This document shows, piece by piece, positions 6,884-15,509 of a DNA stretch of 23,431 nucleotides. A program made the position numbers and the translations under genes. A model generated the notes under the pieces. The model searched no databases, was not told the origin of the DNA, and saw nothing but the letters and a program-made list of their open reading frames with translations. Position 1 is the first letter of the stretch, and each line of letters starts with the position of its first letter. Source of the stretch: JBFMGD01 sp040751775. Its GTDB lineage: Bacteria; Bacillota; Dethiobacteria; DTU022. Location: contig JBFMGD010000046.1 of NCBI GenBank assembly GCA_040751775.1, forward strand, positions 1-23,431, given 5' to 3'.

Positions 6884-8188
6884 ATGTATGAACATTTTAG
6901 TGCACGTGTTAACGATAAAAATATTAATTATAGCAAATTAGTAATTAATGAAAAAGAGCAGAAAATTTTACGAAACTTGGCGCTCAGAGTTGCCGAGCTT
7001 TCGGCTAAACCAGAGCAAAATAGAAAGAAGTCACTCTGGTTGTCCCATAATGCCCTGCGTCGTACTAAGCCATTAATTGTTTGTGATCCGGAAAACGGCT
7101 GGAATGAAATTATTATTGAAGAAAAACTCGAATGTGAAAATGAAATACCACGTTATTGGGAAGTTTTACTGCGAAAAGAAATATTCTGGGGAGAAAAAAT
7201 GGGTGATGACAAGGTCATCGAGCCGTATTTTGACATCCCATATATATATAGTGAAAGTGATTGGGGTTTACATGAGTCTCGCATTGGTGGAGATATTACT
7301 GTTTACCGTTCAGATGGAGGTTCTTACAGTTGGGTTTCGCCCATTACAGACTATAGTGAATTAAGTCAAATAAAGAGCCCGGTAATAAATGTAGACTATG
7401 TTTTGACAAATAGAGTAATAGATTTCGCCAATCAAATATTCGGTGACATATTAGAAGTACGTATTACAATGAAACATTGGTGGTGGTCCGTTGGCTTAAC
7501 TGACGAATTAGCGTTCCTGCGTGGACTTGAAAATATAATGTATGATGTTTATGACCGCCCAGAAGACTTACATAAACTTATGTCATTGCTACGTGATGGA
7601 ACAATTTCAAAATTAAACTACCTTCAAGAGAATGAGTTGCTGTCTTTGAATTCCGATGGCTCTTATGTTGGTTCCGGAGGCTTTGGGTGGTCAAATGAGC
7701 TACCACAAAAAGATTTTGATGGGAAAGTAAGACTGATTGATTTATGGGGCATGTCTGAGAGTCAGGTAACAGTAGGTCTTTCTCCCTCAATGTTTAAAGA
7801 ATTTATTTTCCCTTATCAGCTGCCAATATTAGAATTGTTTGGACTAAATTGTTACGGTTGTTGTGAGCCCCTAAATGCAAGGTGGGAGATAATTAAGGAA
7901 ATACCCAGGCTAAGAAGGGTATCTGTATCTGCGTGGGCTGATATAGAGGATATGGCAGAAAAACTTCAGGATAAATACATCCTATCAATAAAACCCCATC
8001 CAGCAGTTTTGGCAAAAAAAAATATAAATGAAGACAAGATACGTAAAGAAATTAGAAATATACTCCAGTTGACTCGTAAATGTCGTGTAGAAATCATTAT
8101 GAAAGATAACCATACCATATGTCATAACCCCATGAATGTAATTCGGTGGACACAAATAGCTCAAGAAGAGGCAAATTATTTAGAATAA
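6884..8188 (+). CDS. Uroporphyrinogen decarboxylase-like (methyltransferase superfamily) protein A
   Basis: 434 residues from ATG 6884, preceded by GAGGAG at 6867-6872. The alternative GTG at 6872 overlaps that site and is less likely. The C-terminal half resembles the URO-D/MtaA superfamily TIM barrel. The most striking motif is CYGCCEPL (residues 323-330), where corrinoid-dependent members have H-x-C. A further conserved cysteine is C400 (KCRVEI). By eye it is clearly a paralogue of the protein at 11325: both share YGCCEPL, an IP-LR-S-S-WA stretch, a D-Y-S-KP-P stretch and a C-VEI--KD stretch. The gene is AT-rich, unlike the genes on either side. It may transfer a methyl group or act as a lyase; no corrinoid protein gene is nearby. 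I do not know its substrate. Confidence 0.7.
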   Translation: MYEHFSARVNDKNINYSKLVINEKEQKILRNLALRVAELSAKPEQNRKKSLWLSHNALRRTKPLIVCDPENGWNEIIIEEKLECENEIPRYWEVLLRKEIFWGEKMGDDKVIEPYFDIPYIYSESDWGLHESRIGGDITVYRSDGGSYSWVSPITDYSELSQIKSPVINVDYVLTNRVIDFANQIFGDILEVRITMKHWWWSVGLTDELAFLRGLENIMYDVYDRPEDLHKLMSLLRDGTISKLNYLQENELLSLNSDGSYVGSGGFGWSNELPQKDFDGKVRLIDLWGMSESQVTVGLSPSMFKEFIFPYQLPILELFGLNCYGCCEPLNARWEIIKEIPRLRRVSVSAWADIEDMAEKLQDKYILSIKPHPAVLAKKNINEDKIRKEIRNILQLTRKCRVEIIMKDNHTICHNPMNVIRWTQIAQEEANYLE

Positions 8189-8383
8189 ATTATTGTAATA
8201 AATCGCTGATATTTAACGAAAAAGGCTAACTGGTAGGCGGGGGTGATAGAATCGTTCTTACGGTTCATTTTGAGTCGCTGTATTATTCTGTCGAATATAC
8301 ACTATGCAAGGGGGTGGTAATTATTTTGTATTAGCGTTTTGAATCTCGGGAAAGACCAAAACAAGAGGAGGCTTTGTTATCTG

Positions 8384-9397
8384 ATGAGAAGTTCAAAAAA
8401 AATATTGATTTTATTTGCCCTGCTACTTGGATTTAGTTTAGTTTTATCGGCATGCTCTCCAACTCAAGAACAAGTAGCTAATGAGGAAGAACCTAAGGGT
8501 GACCCCGTAACAATTCGTTTCTTCCTTGGTGGAGACCCCGGTAATATGTTTTCTGCGGTAATACAAAAAGGTGCAGAAGATGCTGCAAAAGCATTGGGTG
8601 ATGTGAAACTTGAATTTGTTTATTCGGGTTGGCAACCTGAAAAAATGGTATCACAACTCCGTGAAGCTATTGCTGCAAATCCCGATGGCATTGCTATGAT
8701 GGGCCATCCAGGTGATGATGCTATTATAGGCTTAGCGGAAGAAGCACATAATGCAGGGATAATTATGACTTATATGAACGTTGATGTTCCAGAAGTTCGC
8801 AGTAGATTTGGTGGCGGTTATATTGGTGCCCAGTTATTAGAACAGGGAGTAGCTTTAGGAGAAAAAGCAATTCAACAACTTAACCTACAAAGTGGTGACA
8901 GAGCAGCTGTTTTTGGGTATTGGGGAATGCCTGGTCGTTATTTCAGGGAAGAAGGCGTTGCGCAGGCATTTGAAAAACAGAGTGTTGTTGTAGATAGAAT
9001 TACTATACCAGTTGAATCAACATCAGATCCGCAACTCCTTATCCCAATTGTTACAGCACAGCTTGGAGCAGTTCCTGATACCAAGGTATTAGCTTTTGCA
9101 GGTGGAGAGACTACCGGAACAGTCCAAACTTATTTAGACGCGGCCGGGAAGAAACCAGGTGAAGTATATGCTATAGGATTTGATCTTAGCCCGGCTATTT
9201 TTAATGCCCTGGAAAAAGGTTATCTTCAAATAACTTCTGATCAACAACCTTATCTGCAGGGGTATCTTCCGGTAATCAGTATTTACCTAACAAAAAAATA
9301 TGGTTTTTCATTGCTTAGCTATAATACCGGTGCGGGGTTTGTTACGTCTGAAAACTTTGGTGATGTGAAGGATCTGGTAGAAAAAGGTGTTCGTTAA
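8384..9397 (+). CDS. Sugar ABC transporter substrate-binding lipoprotein
   Basis: 337 residues. I choose ATG 8384 because it gives a clean lipoprotein signal: MRSSKK, a hydrophobic stretch, and the lipobox LSAC with Cys24. The longer frame from TTG 8339 places 15 hydrophilic residues before the signal and is unlikely. AGAGGAGG at 8364-8371 precedes the start. The mature part is a type I periplasmic-binding protein of the ribose/inositol class (Peripla_BP_4), with repeated G-A-D-A-type segments and AIGFDLSPAIFNAL near the C-terminus. It would sit on the outer face of the membrane and hand substrate to the permease. The spacing to the permease contains a strong hairpin. A polyol such as inositol is inferred from the cluster only. 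Confidence 0.87.
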   Translation: MRSSKKILILFALLLGFSLVLSACSPTQEQVANEEEPKGDPVTIRFFLGGDPGNMFSAVIQKGAEDAAKALGDVKLEFVYSGWQPEKMVSQLREAIAANPDGIAMMGHPGDDAIIGLAEEAHNAGIIMTYMNVDVPEVRSRFGGGYIGAQLLEQGVALGEKAIQQLNLQSGDRAAVFGYWGMPGRYFREEGVAQAFEKQSVVVDRITIPVESTSDPQLLIPIVTAQLGAVPDTKVLAFAGGETTGTVQTYLDAAGKKPGEVYAIGFDLSPAIFNALEKGYLQITSDQQPYLQGYLPVISIYLTKKYGFSLLSYNTGAGFVTSENFGDVKDLVEKGVR

Positions 9398-9406
9398 TAT
9401 AATGCA

Positions 9407-9438
9407 TTTCCTGCCTCGGCATATGCCGAGGCAGGAAA
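9407..9438 (+). other. Perfect 32-bp palindrome between binding-protein and permease genes
   Basis: TTTCCTGCCTCGGCAT followed by its exact complement. It is GC-rich inside an AT-rich region. No T-tract follows. In ABC operons such hairpins commonly stabilise the binding-protein mRNA and reduce expression of the permease; partial termination is the alternative. Confidence 0.75.
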
Positions 9439-9466
9439 ATAATACCGTAGTCAGGCGGTGAAATAA

Positions 9467-10420
9467 TTGAAGAATTTATTTCAAAAAAATAAAATGGAGT
9501 TTTCTGTTATTGGTGCTTTTATAATAATAATGTTAGCTTTTTTCATTGCCAATCCTACTGTATTTTTAAGCTTCAATACCTACAAAGCAGTATTTACAGT
9601 ACTCCCGATAACAATAATTTTAACAGTTGCTTTAGTATTTATGATTTCAAGTGGAGAGTTAGACCTTTCTTTCCCTTCCATAATTGGTTTATCGGCTTGG
9701 ACTTTTGCCGGGCTTACCAAGTTAACAGGAAATCCATATATTGGCATGTTTGCTGCTTTGGTGGTTGGTTCTTTAGCCGGATTAATTAATGGTTTGCTTG
9801 TCACCAAACTAAAACTTTCATCATTAGTTGCCACATTAGGTATGAATTTTTTAATTCGTGGTTTTATAATGATTTTTACCCAAGGTTTTGGAATTTCTTT
9901 GTTATTTCTGAAAGATACTTTATTCTATAACATTTTTGTTGGTCACATTGGAAACCTGCCAATACAAATGATTTGGGGGATATTATTTGCAATATTTGCC
10001 TGGCTATTGTTTAACCGTCATAAATTTGGCGCTTATGTATGTTATATTGGTGACAATACGATGAGCTCTAAAGAAATGGGGATTAAGGTTGATAATATTA
10101 AAATTTTGACTTTTACTCTGGTTGGATTTACAGCTAGCTTTGCATCAATCTTTGTTGTTTTGATAAATCAAATGTTTTGGCCTACTGCTGGAGAGGGGTA
10201 TCTTCTGGTCATACTATCTGCGGTTTTTTTGGGAGGAACTCCGACTTGGGGAGGAATTGGAACAATCGTAGGAGGCCTTGTAGGTGCTTTTATAATAGGC
10301 TTTCTGGAGACAGGGATCATTGCATCGGGTCTAACTGGTTTTTATACCCAGTTCTTCTTTGGGTTAATTATTATTTTTTCCCTTATTAGTCATAGGTTTG
10401 CCGGACTTACAAAAAAGTAA
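9467..10420 (+). CDS. Sugar ABC transporter permease (RbsC/CUT2 type)
   Basis: 317 residues, starting at TTG 9467 with AGGCGGTG six bases upstream; the internal ATG nine codons later has no better site. It is almost entirely hydrophobic, with about eight to ten membrane segments. Family signatures include SSGELDLSFPSIIGLSA (the S-G-G-I-D-L-S motif of RbsC-like permeases) and the C-terminal FLGGTPTWGGIGTIVGG. It is the only permease here, so it probably forms a homodimer in the membrane, as in CUT2 systems. The gene is very AT-rich and lies between the binding protein and the ATPase, completing one transporter. Confidence 0.9.
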   Translation: MKNLFQKNKMEFSVIGAFIIIMLAFFIANPTVFLSFNTYKAVFTVLPITIILTVALVFMISSGELDLSFPSIIGLSAWTFAGLTKLTGNPYIGMFAALVVGSLAGLINGLLVTKLKLSSLVATLGMNFLIRGFIMIFTQGFGISLLFLKDTLFYNIFVGHIGNLPIQMIWGILFAIFAWLLFNRHKFGAYVCYIGDNTMSSKEMGIKVDNIKILTFTLVGFTASFASIFVVLINQMFWPTAGEGYLLVILSAVFLGGTPTWGGIGTIVGGLVGAFIIGFLETGIIASGLTGFYTQFFFGLIIIFSLISHRFAGLTKK

Positions 10421-10446
10421 TTATTATTAGTACGGAGGCGTTATTT

Positions 10447-11235
10447 ATGGGAACTCACGAAAATCTTTTAAAATTAGTAAACATAGGGAAATCATTTGGA
10501 AATATTGTTGCCCTTAAAGATATAAATTTTGAAATTGGGAATAACGAAATTATTGGTCTGCTTGGTGATAATGGTGCGGGTAAATCTACGCTAATTAAGA
10601 TTATTACAGGAGTCTATAAGCCTGATGTTGGAGAAATGTTTTGGAAAGGAGAAAAATTAAAAGGTTACTCTGCTACAAAAGCCCGGGAGATTGGAATACA
10701 AACAGTGTTCCAGGATCGCGCCCTGGCTGAACAGCACTCTTTATGGCGGAATATTTTTATGGGACATGAAATTAGCGGGCGCTTTGGATTTATCAACATA
10801 AAAAAGCAAAAAGAAGAAACAAAGAAGTTAATGACAGAAATAATGGGCTTTACTTCCAGTGCAGTTACACCAGATGCTATAGTAGGGAAAATGTCTGGTG
10901 GGGAGAGGCAAGGTGTAGCAATTTCTAGAGCGTTATACTTTAATGCAGATCTCGTAATATTGGATGAGCCAACAACCGGTCTTTCACTTAAGGAAACAAA
11001 GAGGGTCTTAGAATTTATTGAAGGGATTAAAGAAAGGCATAAATCGTGTATATTTATTAGTCACAATATTTACCATGTATATCCGATCGTAGATAGGATT
11101 GTTGTGGTAGATCGTGGGAAAATTGTTGGCAGTTTCAATAAATGTGATATATCTTTAGAAGAATTGGTCGAAAAGCTATATCTTGTGGCAGAGAGCGGAA
11201 AAATGTGTGGTGCCAGTGAGGCCTATATGCCATAA
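10447..11235 (+). CDS. Sugar ABC transporter ATPase, single-domain
   Basis: 262 residues from ATG 10447 with GGAGG at 10434-10438. One complete nucleotide-binding domain: Walker A GDNGAGKS (residues 40-47), Q-loop near Q89, signature SGGERQ (150-155), Walker B VILDEP (170-175) and H-loop H206. RbsA-type partners of this permease class usually carry two fused domains (about 500 residues). Here there is one, as in FrcA-like systems, and the protein should homodimerise. Short C-terminal extension. It is cytoplasmic and energises import through the permease encoded 27 bp upstream. Confidence 0.92.
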   Translation: MGTHENLLKLVNIGKSFGNIVALKDINFEIGNNEIIGLLGDNGAGKSTLIKIITGVYKPDVGEMFWKGEKLKGYSATKAREIGIQTVFQDRALAEQHSLWRNIFMGHEISGRFGFINIKKQKEETKKLMTEIMGFTSSAVTPDAIVGKMSGGERQGVAISRALYFNADLVILDEPTTGLSLKETKRVLEFIEGIKERHKSCIFISHNIYHVYPIVDRIVVVDRGKIVGSFNKCDISLEELVEKLYLVAESGKMCGASEAYMP

Positions 11236-11324
11236 GATTAGGAGTTAATTTCTTAATATCCGGATAAAAAATCAAGTATCTGTTTTAGGTGTTATGCATA
11301 TTGTCTTGGAAAGGTGCGGTATAT

Positions 11325-12647
11325 ATGGGAAAATACATTTTGCCACCACAACATATGGTCTTCGAAAGTCATGAAACACAAAATGATGTTCCAATAGAAA
11401 TTTCTCAAAAAGACCTTAAAGTCTTACGCGAATTGGGCAAAAAATACGCTGAGATAAGTTCTTTACCAATACAGAATGATAGAATAAAAATGTGGGAAAA
11501 ACTAAATGATTTAAAACAAGTTAAACCTTTAATATGGATTAATGAAATTTGCTGGCATGAAATGGATGTTAATGATGAATTAAAATTAGAAACGTCCAGT
11601 GAGTTTTGCCAAAAAATTGAAACAGAACTTCGCCGAATAATTTATCAATGGAAACATATGCAATGTGATATGGTAGTTGAACCCATCATTTATTCTCCAT
11701 ATATCATTCAAAACACAGGGTTTGGTTTAAGTCCGGTTGCAGAAGTTGCGATCACCGATGTGAATAGCGATATAATATCTAGGCATTTCTATAATCAATT
11801 TGAAAGTGAAGAGGACATTAACAAAATTAGGGTACCTAAGATTTCGTGTAATTATAAGAGAACTGAGGATTTTTTTGATGCCTATAAATATATTTTTAGT
11901 GGAATAATTCAAACAGAAAAAAGGGGTTCACCAGGTTTCTGGTTTGCGCCTTGGGATGACCTAGTGTTTTGGATGGGTGCTGAAGAGGTTTTAACAAGTT
12001 TAGTAACGCGACCAGAGTTTATGCACAAACTAATAGCACATCTAACCGACTCTTTCCTTAAAGCTCTAGAGCAATTTGAAGAACTTAACCTTCTTGCTTT
12101 AAATAACACGAATTGGCGCATAGGTTCAGGCGCATACGGTTATACGGATTGTTTGCCACGTGAGCAATCAAAAATGAAAAATAAAGTAACAACTAAAGAT
12201 ATCTGGGGTTCCGCTGCCGCACAAATATTTGGGTCAGTTTCACCCAAGATGCATGAAGAATTTGCATTAGCATATGAGATGAAGTGGCTGGAACAGTTTG
12301 CCTTAACATATTATGGCTGCTGTGAACCTTTACATAACAAACTGGATTTACTAAAAAAAATACCCAATCTTCGTAAGATATCGATTAGCCCTTGGGCAAA
12401 GTTGGAAGAAGCAACAGAAATAATTCAAGATAATTATGTAATATCATTAAAACCAAGTCCCTCTGAACTTGCTTCACCTACATGGTGTCCGGAAAAGATT
12501 AAAAAAGAATTAGAAAGTAAGCTTAAAGTAACTAAGAACTGTAACGTTGAAATAGTGTTGAAGGATATTAGTACTGTAATGAGTGAACCAAAGCGACTAT
12601 GGGAGTGGGCGAGGATAGCCTCTGAGGTTTCGAAACAGTTTTCTTAA
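11325..12647 (+). CDS. Uroporphyrinogen decarboxylase-like (methyltransferase superfamily) protein B
   Basis: 440 residues from ATG 11325, preceded by AAGGTG at 11311-11316. The upstream GTG at 11289 lacks a ribosome site. Paralogue of the protein encoded at 6884. Shared landmarks are YGCCEPL (330-336, cysteines 332/333), KIPNLRKISISPWAKLEE, QDNYVISLKPSP and NCNVEIVLKD (C406). The N-terminal halves are more diverged. The two genes bracket the transporter. The protein belongs in the URO-D/MtaA fold by motif order, but the usual H-x-C zinc ligand pair is changed to Y-G-C-C. This suggests a distinct subfamily. A methyltransferase or lyase role on the imported substrate is possible. Function unknown. 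Confidence 0.7.
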   Translation: MGKYILPPQHMVFESHETQNDVPIEISQKDLKVLRELGKKYAEISSLPIQNDRIKMWEKLNDLKQVKPLIWINEICWHEMDVNDELKLETSSEFCQKIETELRRIIYQWKHMQCDMVVEPIIYSPYIIQNTGFGLSPVAEVAITDVNSDIISRHFYNQFESEEDINKIRVPKISCNYKRTEDFFDAYKYIFSGIIQTEKRGSPGFWFAPWDDLVFWMGAEEVLTSLVTRPEFMHKLIAHLTDSFLKALEQFEELNLLALNNTNWRIGSGAYGYTDCLPREQSKMKNKVTTKDIWGSAAAQIFGSVSPKMHEEFALAYEMKWLEQFALTYYGCCEPLHNKLDLLKKIPNLRKISISPWAKLEEATEIIQDNYVISLKPSPSELASPTWCPEKIKKELESKLKVTKNCNVEIVLKDISTVMSEPKRLWEWARIASEVSKQFS

Positions 12648-12697
12648 TTTTCAATTGGGGAAGAAGCTAACTGTATATATAATTTAGGAGTAATGTT

Positions 12698-13501
12698 ATG
12701 AAATTCAGCGTAACAGCGGCGGAACAAGCGCCGAAATCCGTCCCCATACTACTAAGGGGCAATCTCTACAATTGTATAGATGAAGCACATCAAATCGGCT
12801 ATTCATACATGGAAATCCATCTTAGGTGGGCAGGTCAGGTAGACTGGGCCCGGATGAAGGCCTTTTGTGAAGAAAAGGGTTTTCATATTTCGACCATTGG
12901 TACGGGGATGGGCTATATAGTTGACAAGCTTTCATTAACTGATGGTGATCTGATTGTGAGGAAAAATGCTGTTAAAAGATTAAAAGAACATATTGATCTA
13001 AGTGAAAAATTAAAATGTGGTGTGATTATTGGATCTATGAAGGGCCATATCACGGAGACGAACCATTATAGGAAGTATGAGGGCTATTGCCTGGATGGTA
13101 TAAAGCAGCTGGCGGATTATGCCGGCTCAAAAGGGGTACCCCTTTTCTTGGAAGCCATAAATCGGTATGAGCTTAATTTTCTCAATACGGTGGACGATAC
13201 TTTAGATTTTATCAATAAATTGGCAAACCCTTGGGTAAGAATTCTGATTGATACATTTCATATGAACATTGAGGAAGCAAACCTGGAAGAGAGTATCGCC
13301 CGGTGTGGGGGAAAACTGGGCCACGTTCATTTGGCAGACAGCAACAGGAGATATCCCGGGGCGGGGCACTTGGATTTTAAGAAGATCATTAATTCGTTGC
13401 GTAGGATTCATTATGATGGTTATGGAGCATTGGAATGTTTGAATTACCCTAATCCCCGGATAGCTGCGAAAAGGGGACTTGAATTATTGGAGACCATATA
13501 A
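12698..13501 (+). CDS. iolO: Sugar isomerase/epimerase, 5-keto-L-gluconate epimerase (IolO) type
   Basis: 267 residues, ATG 12698 after TAGGAGT. TIM-barrel sugar epimerase of the AP-endonuclease-2 superfamily. Expected metal ligands are E152 (FLEAINR), D185 (LIDTFHM), H211 (HVHLADSNRRYPGAGHLD) and E246 (GALECL); H188 is close by. This matches tagatose-3-epimerase and IolO-like enzymes. In the Thermotoga inositol pathway IolO converts 5-keto-L-gluconate to D-tagaturonate, and the product would feed the tagaturonate reductase encoded 3 kb downstream. IolE/IolI-type activity is an alternative by fold, but the rest of that pathway is missing here. Confidence 0.74.
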   Translation: MKFSVTAAEQAPKSVPILLRGNLYNCIDEAHQIGYSYMEIHLRWAGQVDWARMKAFCEEKGFHISTIGTGMGYIVDKLSLTDGDLIVRKNAVKRLKEHIDLSEKLKCGVIIGSMKGHITETNHYRKYEGYCLDGIKQLADYAGSKGVPLFLEAINRYELNFLNTVDDTLDFINKLANPWVRILIDTFHMNIEEANLEESIARCGGKLGHVHLADSNRRYPGAGHLDFKKIINSLRRIHYDGYGALECLNYPNPRIAAKRGLELLETI

Positions 13502-13576
13502 AAACAGAAAAAATGTCTGGGGAAACAAAGTTTTTAAGTATTGTCTTATCACAATCACCTCCATAATAAGGGGAAT

Positions 13577-14599
13577 ATGACCTTGAAAAAAAAGATTAAG
13601 ATCGGCATTATTGGAGCAGGAAGGATTGGCAAATTACATGCGGAAAATATCATGCGTTTTATACCGGAAGCTGAAACCTGGATCTTTGCCGATGTTTACG
13701 AGGACCAAGTAAGACTCTGGGCGGAAAGCCTTGGTGTCACTCGTGTAACAAAGGATTACCAGGAAATCCTGAGGGACCCGGAGATTGATGCGGTATTGAT
13801 TTGTTCTTCCACTGATACACATGCCAACTTTGTAATTGAAGCAGCTAGAGCAGGAAAACATATTTTTTGTGAAAAACCGATAGATTTATCTGTTGAGAAG
13901 GTGAAAGCTGCTCTGGAAGCGGTAAAAAAGGCTGGTGTAAAATTTCAGGTTGGTTTTAATAGAAGGTTCGATCATAATCACAAGAGTGTAAGGGATGCTG
14001 TTGCAGCAGGAAAAATTGGAGATCCGCACCTCATCCAGATATCGTCAAGGGATCCGGCACCGCCGCCTCTTGAATATGTCAAGTTTTGCGGAGGATTGTT
14101 TCTCGATATGACCATTCATGATTTTGACATGGCCAGGTTTCTTTCCGGGAGTGAAGTAGTGGAAGTGTATGCTGCCGGCGCGGTTCTGGTAGACCCGGCC
14201 ATCGGGGAATGCGGTGATATCGACACGGCTGTGGTCACTTTGAAATTTGCAAACGGCGCTATTGGAGTAATAAGTAACAGTAGGGAGGCAGCCTATGGCT
14301 ATGATCAACGAGTAGAGGTTTTTGGCTCCAAGGGAAGCGTTGCTGATTTTAATGATACTCCATGCACCACAGTCATCAGTACGGTAGAAGGTGTCTTTAG
14401 CCAGAAGCCGGTATACTTCTTCCTGGAACGGTACAACCAATCATTTGTCACGGAGATGATAGAATTTGTCGACGCTGTTCTTTATGATAAAGAAACACCT
14501 GTAGTGGGTAATGATGGTTTGCAGTCCGTTTTAATTGCCATAGCAGCCCAAAAATCCTTTGAGGAAAACCGGCCAGTAAGAATTAGTGAAGTTGAATAG
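13577..14599 (+). CDS. iolG: Gfo/Idh/MocA-family inositol 2-dehydrogenase
   Basis: 340 residues from ATG 13577, which has AAGGGG just upstream and places the Rossmann motif close to the N-terminus; the longer frame from 13541 adds an implausible leader. NAD-binding GIIGAGRIG (10-18), catalytic EKP (99-101), and the D177-x3-H181 pair in FLDMTIHDFDMAR are all typical of myo-inositol 2-dehydrogenase. The C-terminal YGYDQRVEVFGSKG is also characteristic. It should oxidise myo-inositol to scyllo-inosose with NAD+, the first step of the route. It lies 75 bp after the epimerase gene. Confidence 0.87.
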   Translation: MTLKKKIKIGIIGAGRIGKLHAENIMRFIPEAETWIFADVYEDQVRLWAESLGVTRVTKDYQEILRDPEIDAVLICSSTDTHANFVIEAARAGKHIFCEKPIDLSVEKVKAALEAVKKAGVKFQVGFNRRFDHNHKSVRDAVAAGKIGDPHLIQISSRDPAPPPLEYVKFCGGLFLDMTIHDFDMARFLSGSEVVEVYAAGAVLVDPAIGECGDIDTAVVTLKFANGAIGVISNSREAAYGYDQRVEVFGSKGSVADFNDTPCTTVISTVEGVFSQKPVYFFLERYNQSFVTEMIEFVDAVLYDKETPVVGNDGLQSVLIAIAAQKSFEENRPVRISEVE

Positions 14600-14819
14600 C
14601 CTATCAGAGAGATATCAGATCAGGCGACGACCCTGAAATACATCACACTTGAATATGACCTGGAGTCTTGTGAACTACAAAGAAGATTTAGTCGGGGTAT
14701 TTAAATTACCTGGATCAAAAGAGAAGACAGAAGGAAGTCGTCGGCAAGTACTTTGCAATCGAGTAAAACCGGGAGGTTCCCGGCAGTAACGATTCTTCTG
14801 TTATTTGGAGGAATGATAG
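14600..14819 (+). other. 220-bp gap before the GC-rich uronate operon
   Basis: No convincing gene. A perfect 6-bp hairpin (CCGGGA 14769-14774, TCCCGG 14778-14783) lies upstream of the aldolase ribosome site, without a T-run. The gap marks a sharp rise in GC content and may hold the promoter of the downstream genes, but I cannot see a good -35/-10 pair. A remnant of a lost gene is possible. Confidence 0.3.
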
Positions 14820-15473
14820 ATGATCGCCAAATATGAACAGCTCAAGAGGATATATGAAAGCGGCATTGTGGTCGTAATCCGGGCAGCCTCCGCCGGGGAA
14901 GCGCTAAATGTAACCGAAGCGGTCCGGGCCGGGGGAATCGCCGCCATTGAAATCACCATGACGGTGCCCGGCGCTCTGGAGGTAATCAGGGAAGTAGCGG
15001 GGTCCTACGAATCATCTCAGGTTCTGGTCGGGGCCGGCACCGTGCTGGACCCCGAAACCGCCCGGCAGGTGCTGCTGGCCGGCGCCGAGTTCGTAGTCAG
15101 CCCTTATTTCAATGCCGATGTGGTGCGGCTTTGCAACCGCTACCAGAAAATATGCATGCCCGGGGCGATGTCAGTGAAGGAAATTGTCGAGATCATGGAA
15201 GCCGGGGTGGATGTGATCAAACTTTTCCCTGGCAATGCGTTTGGCCCGGGTATGATTAAAGCGATTAAAGGGCCCCTGCCCCAGGCTGAGATCATGCCTA
15301 CGGGCGGGGTTAGCCTGGAGAACGTGGATCAGTGGATTAAGGCGGGCGCATTTGCCGTCGGAGTAGGCGGAGAGCTAACTGCGGAAGGGTTAAAGTACGG
15401 TGATTTTTCCATGATCACCAAGACGGCCAAAGCATTCCGCGATAAAATACTCCAGGCCCGGAACAACCGGTAA
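14820..15473 (+). CDS. kdgA: KDPG/KDG-type aldolase
   Basis: 217 residues, the normal size, from ATG 14820 after GGAGGA. Class I aldolase of the Eda family. The Schiff-base lysine is K134 in DVIKLFPGNAFGPG and the general base is E44 in AAIEITMTVPGA; GAGTVLDPETA is also conserved. It cleaves 2-keto-3-deoxy-6-phosphogluconate into pyruvate and glyceraldehyde-3-phosphate. It is followed 36 bp later by a KDG kinase, so it performs the last step of the altronate branch. Confidence 0.92.
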   Translation: MIAKYEQLKRIYESGIVVVIRAASAGEALNVTEAVRAGGIAAIEITMTVPGALEVIREVAGSYESSQVLVGAGTVLDPETARQVLLAGAEFVVSPYFNADVVRLCNRYQKICMPGAMSVKEIVEIMEAGVDVIKLFPGNAFGPGMIKAIKGPLPQAEIMPTGGVSLENVDQWIKAGAFAVGVGGELTAEGLKYGDFSMITKTAKAFRDKILQARNNR

Positions 15474-15509
15474 AAAAGCTTTCGTGGTCCAAAAAGGAGA
15501 TGATCTGCC

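Noticed and set aside
8270..8299. Weak TTGAGT / AATATA pair before the binding-protein gene
   Set aside because: Spacing is about 18 bp and the -10 match is poor; not enough to call a promoter.
12655..12683. TTGGGG-17-TATAAT upstream of the epimerase gene
   Set aside because: The start of transcription would fall after the ribosome site, leaving no usable leader, so it is unlikely to drive this gene.
14655..14789. 44-codon ORF starting MTWSLVNYKEDLVG in the gap before kdgA
   Set aside because: No ribosome site, no recognisable family, and it would end within the leader of the next gene. Kept only as part of the gap description.
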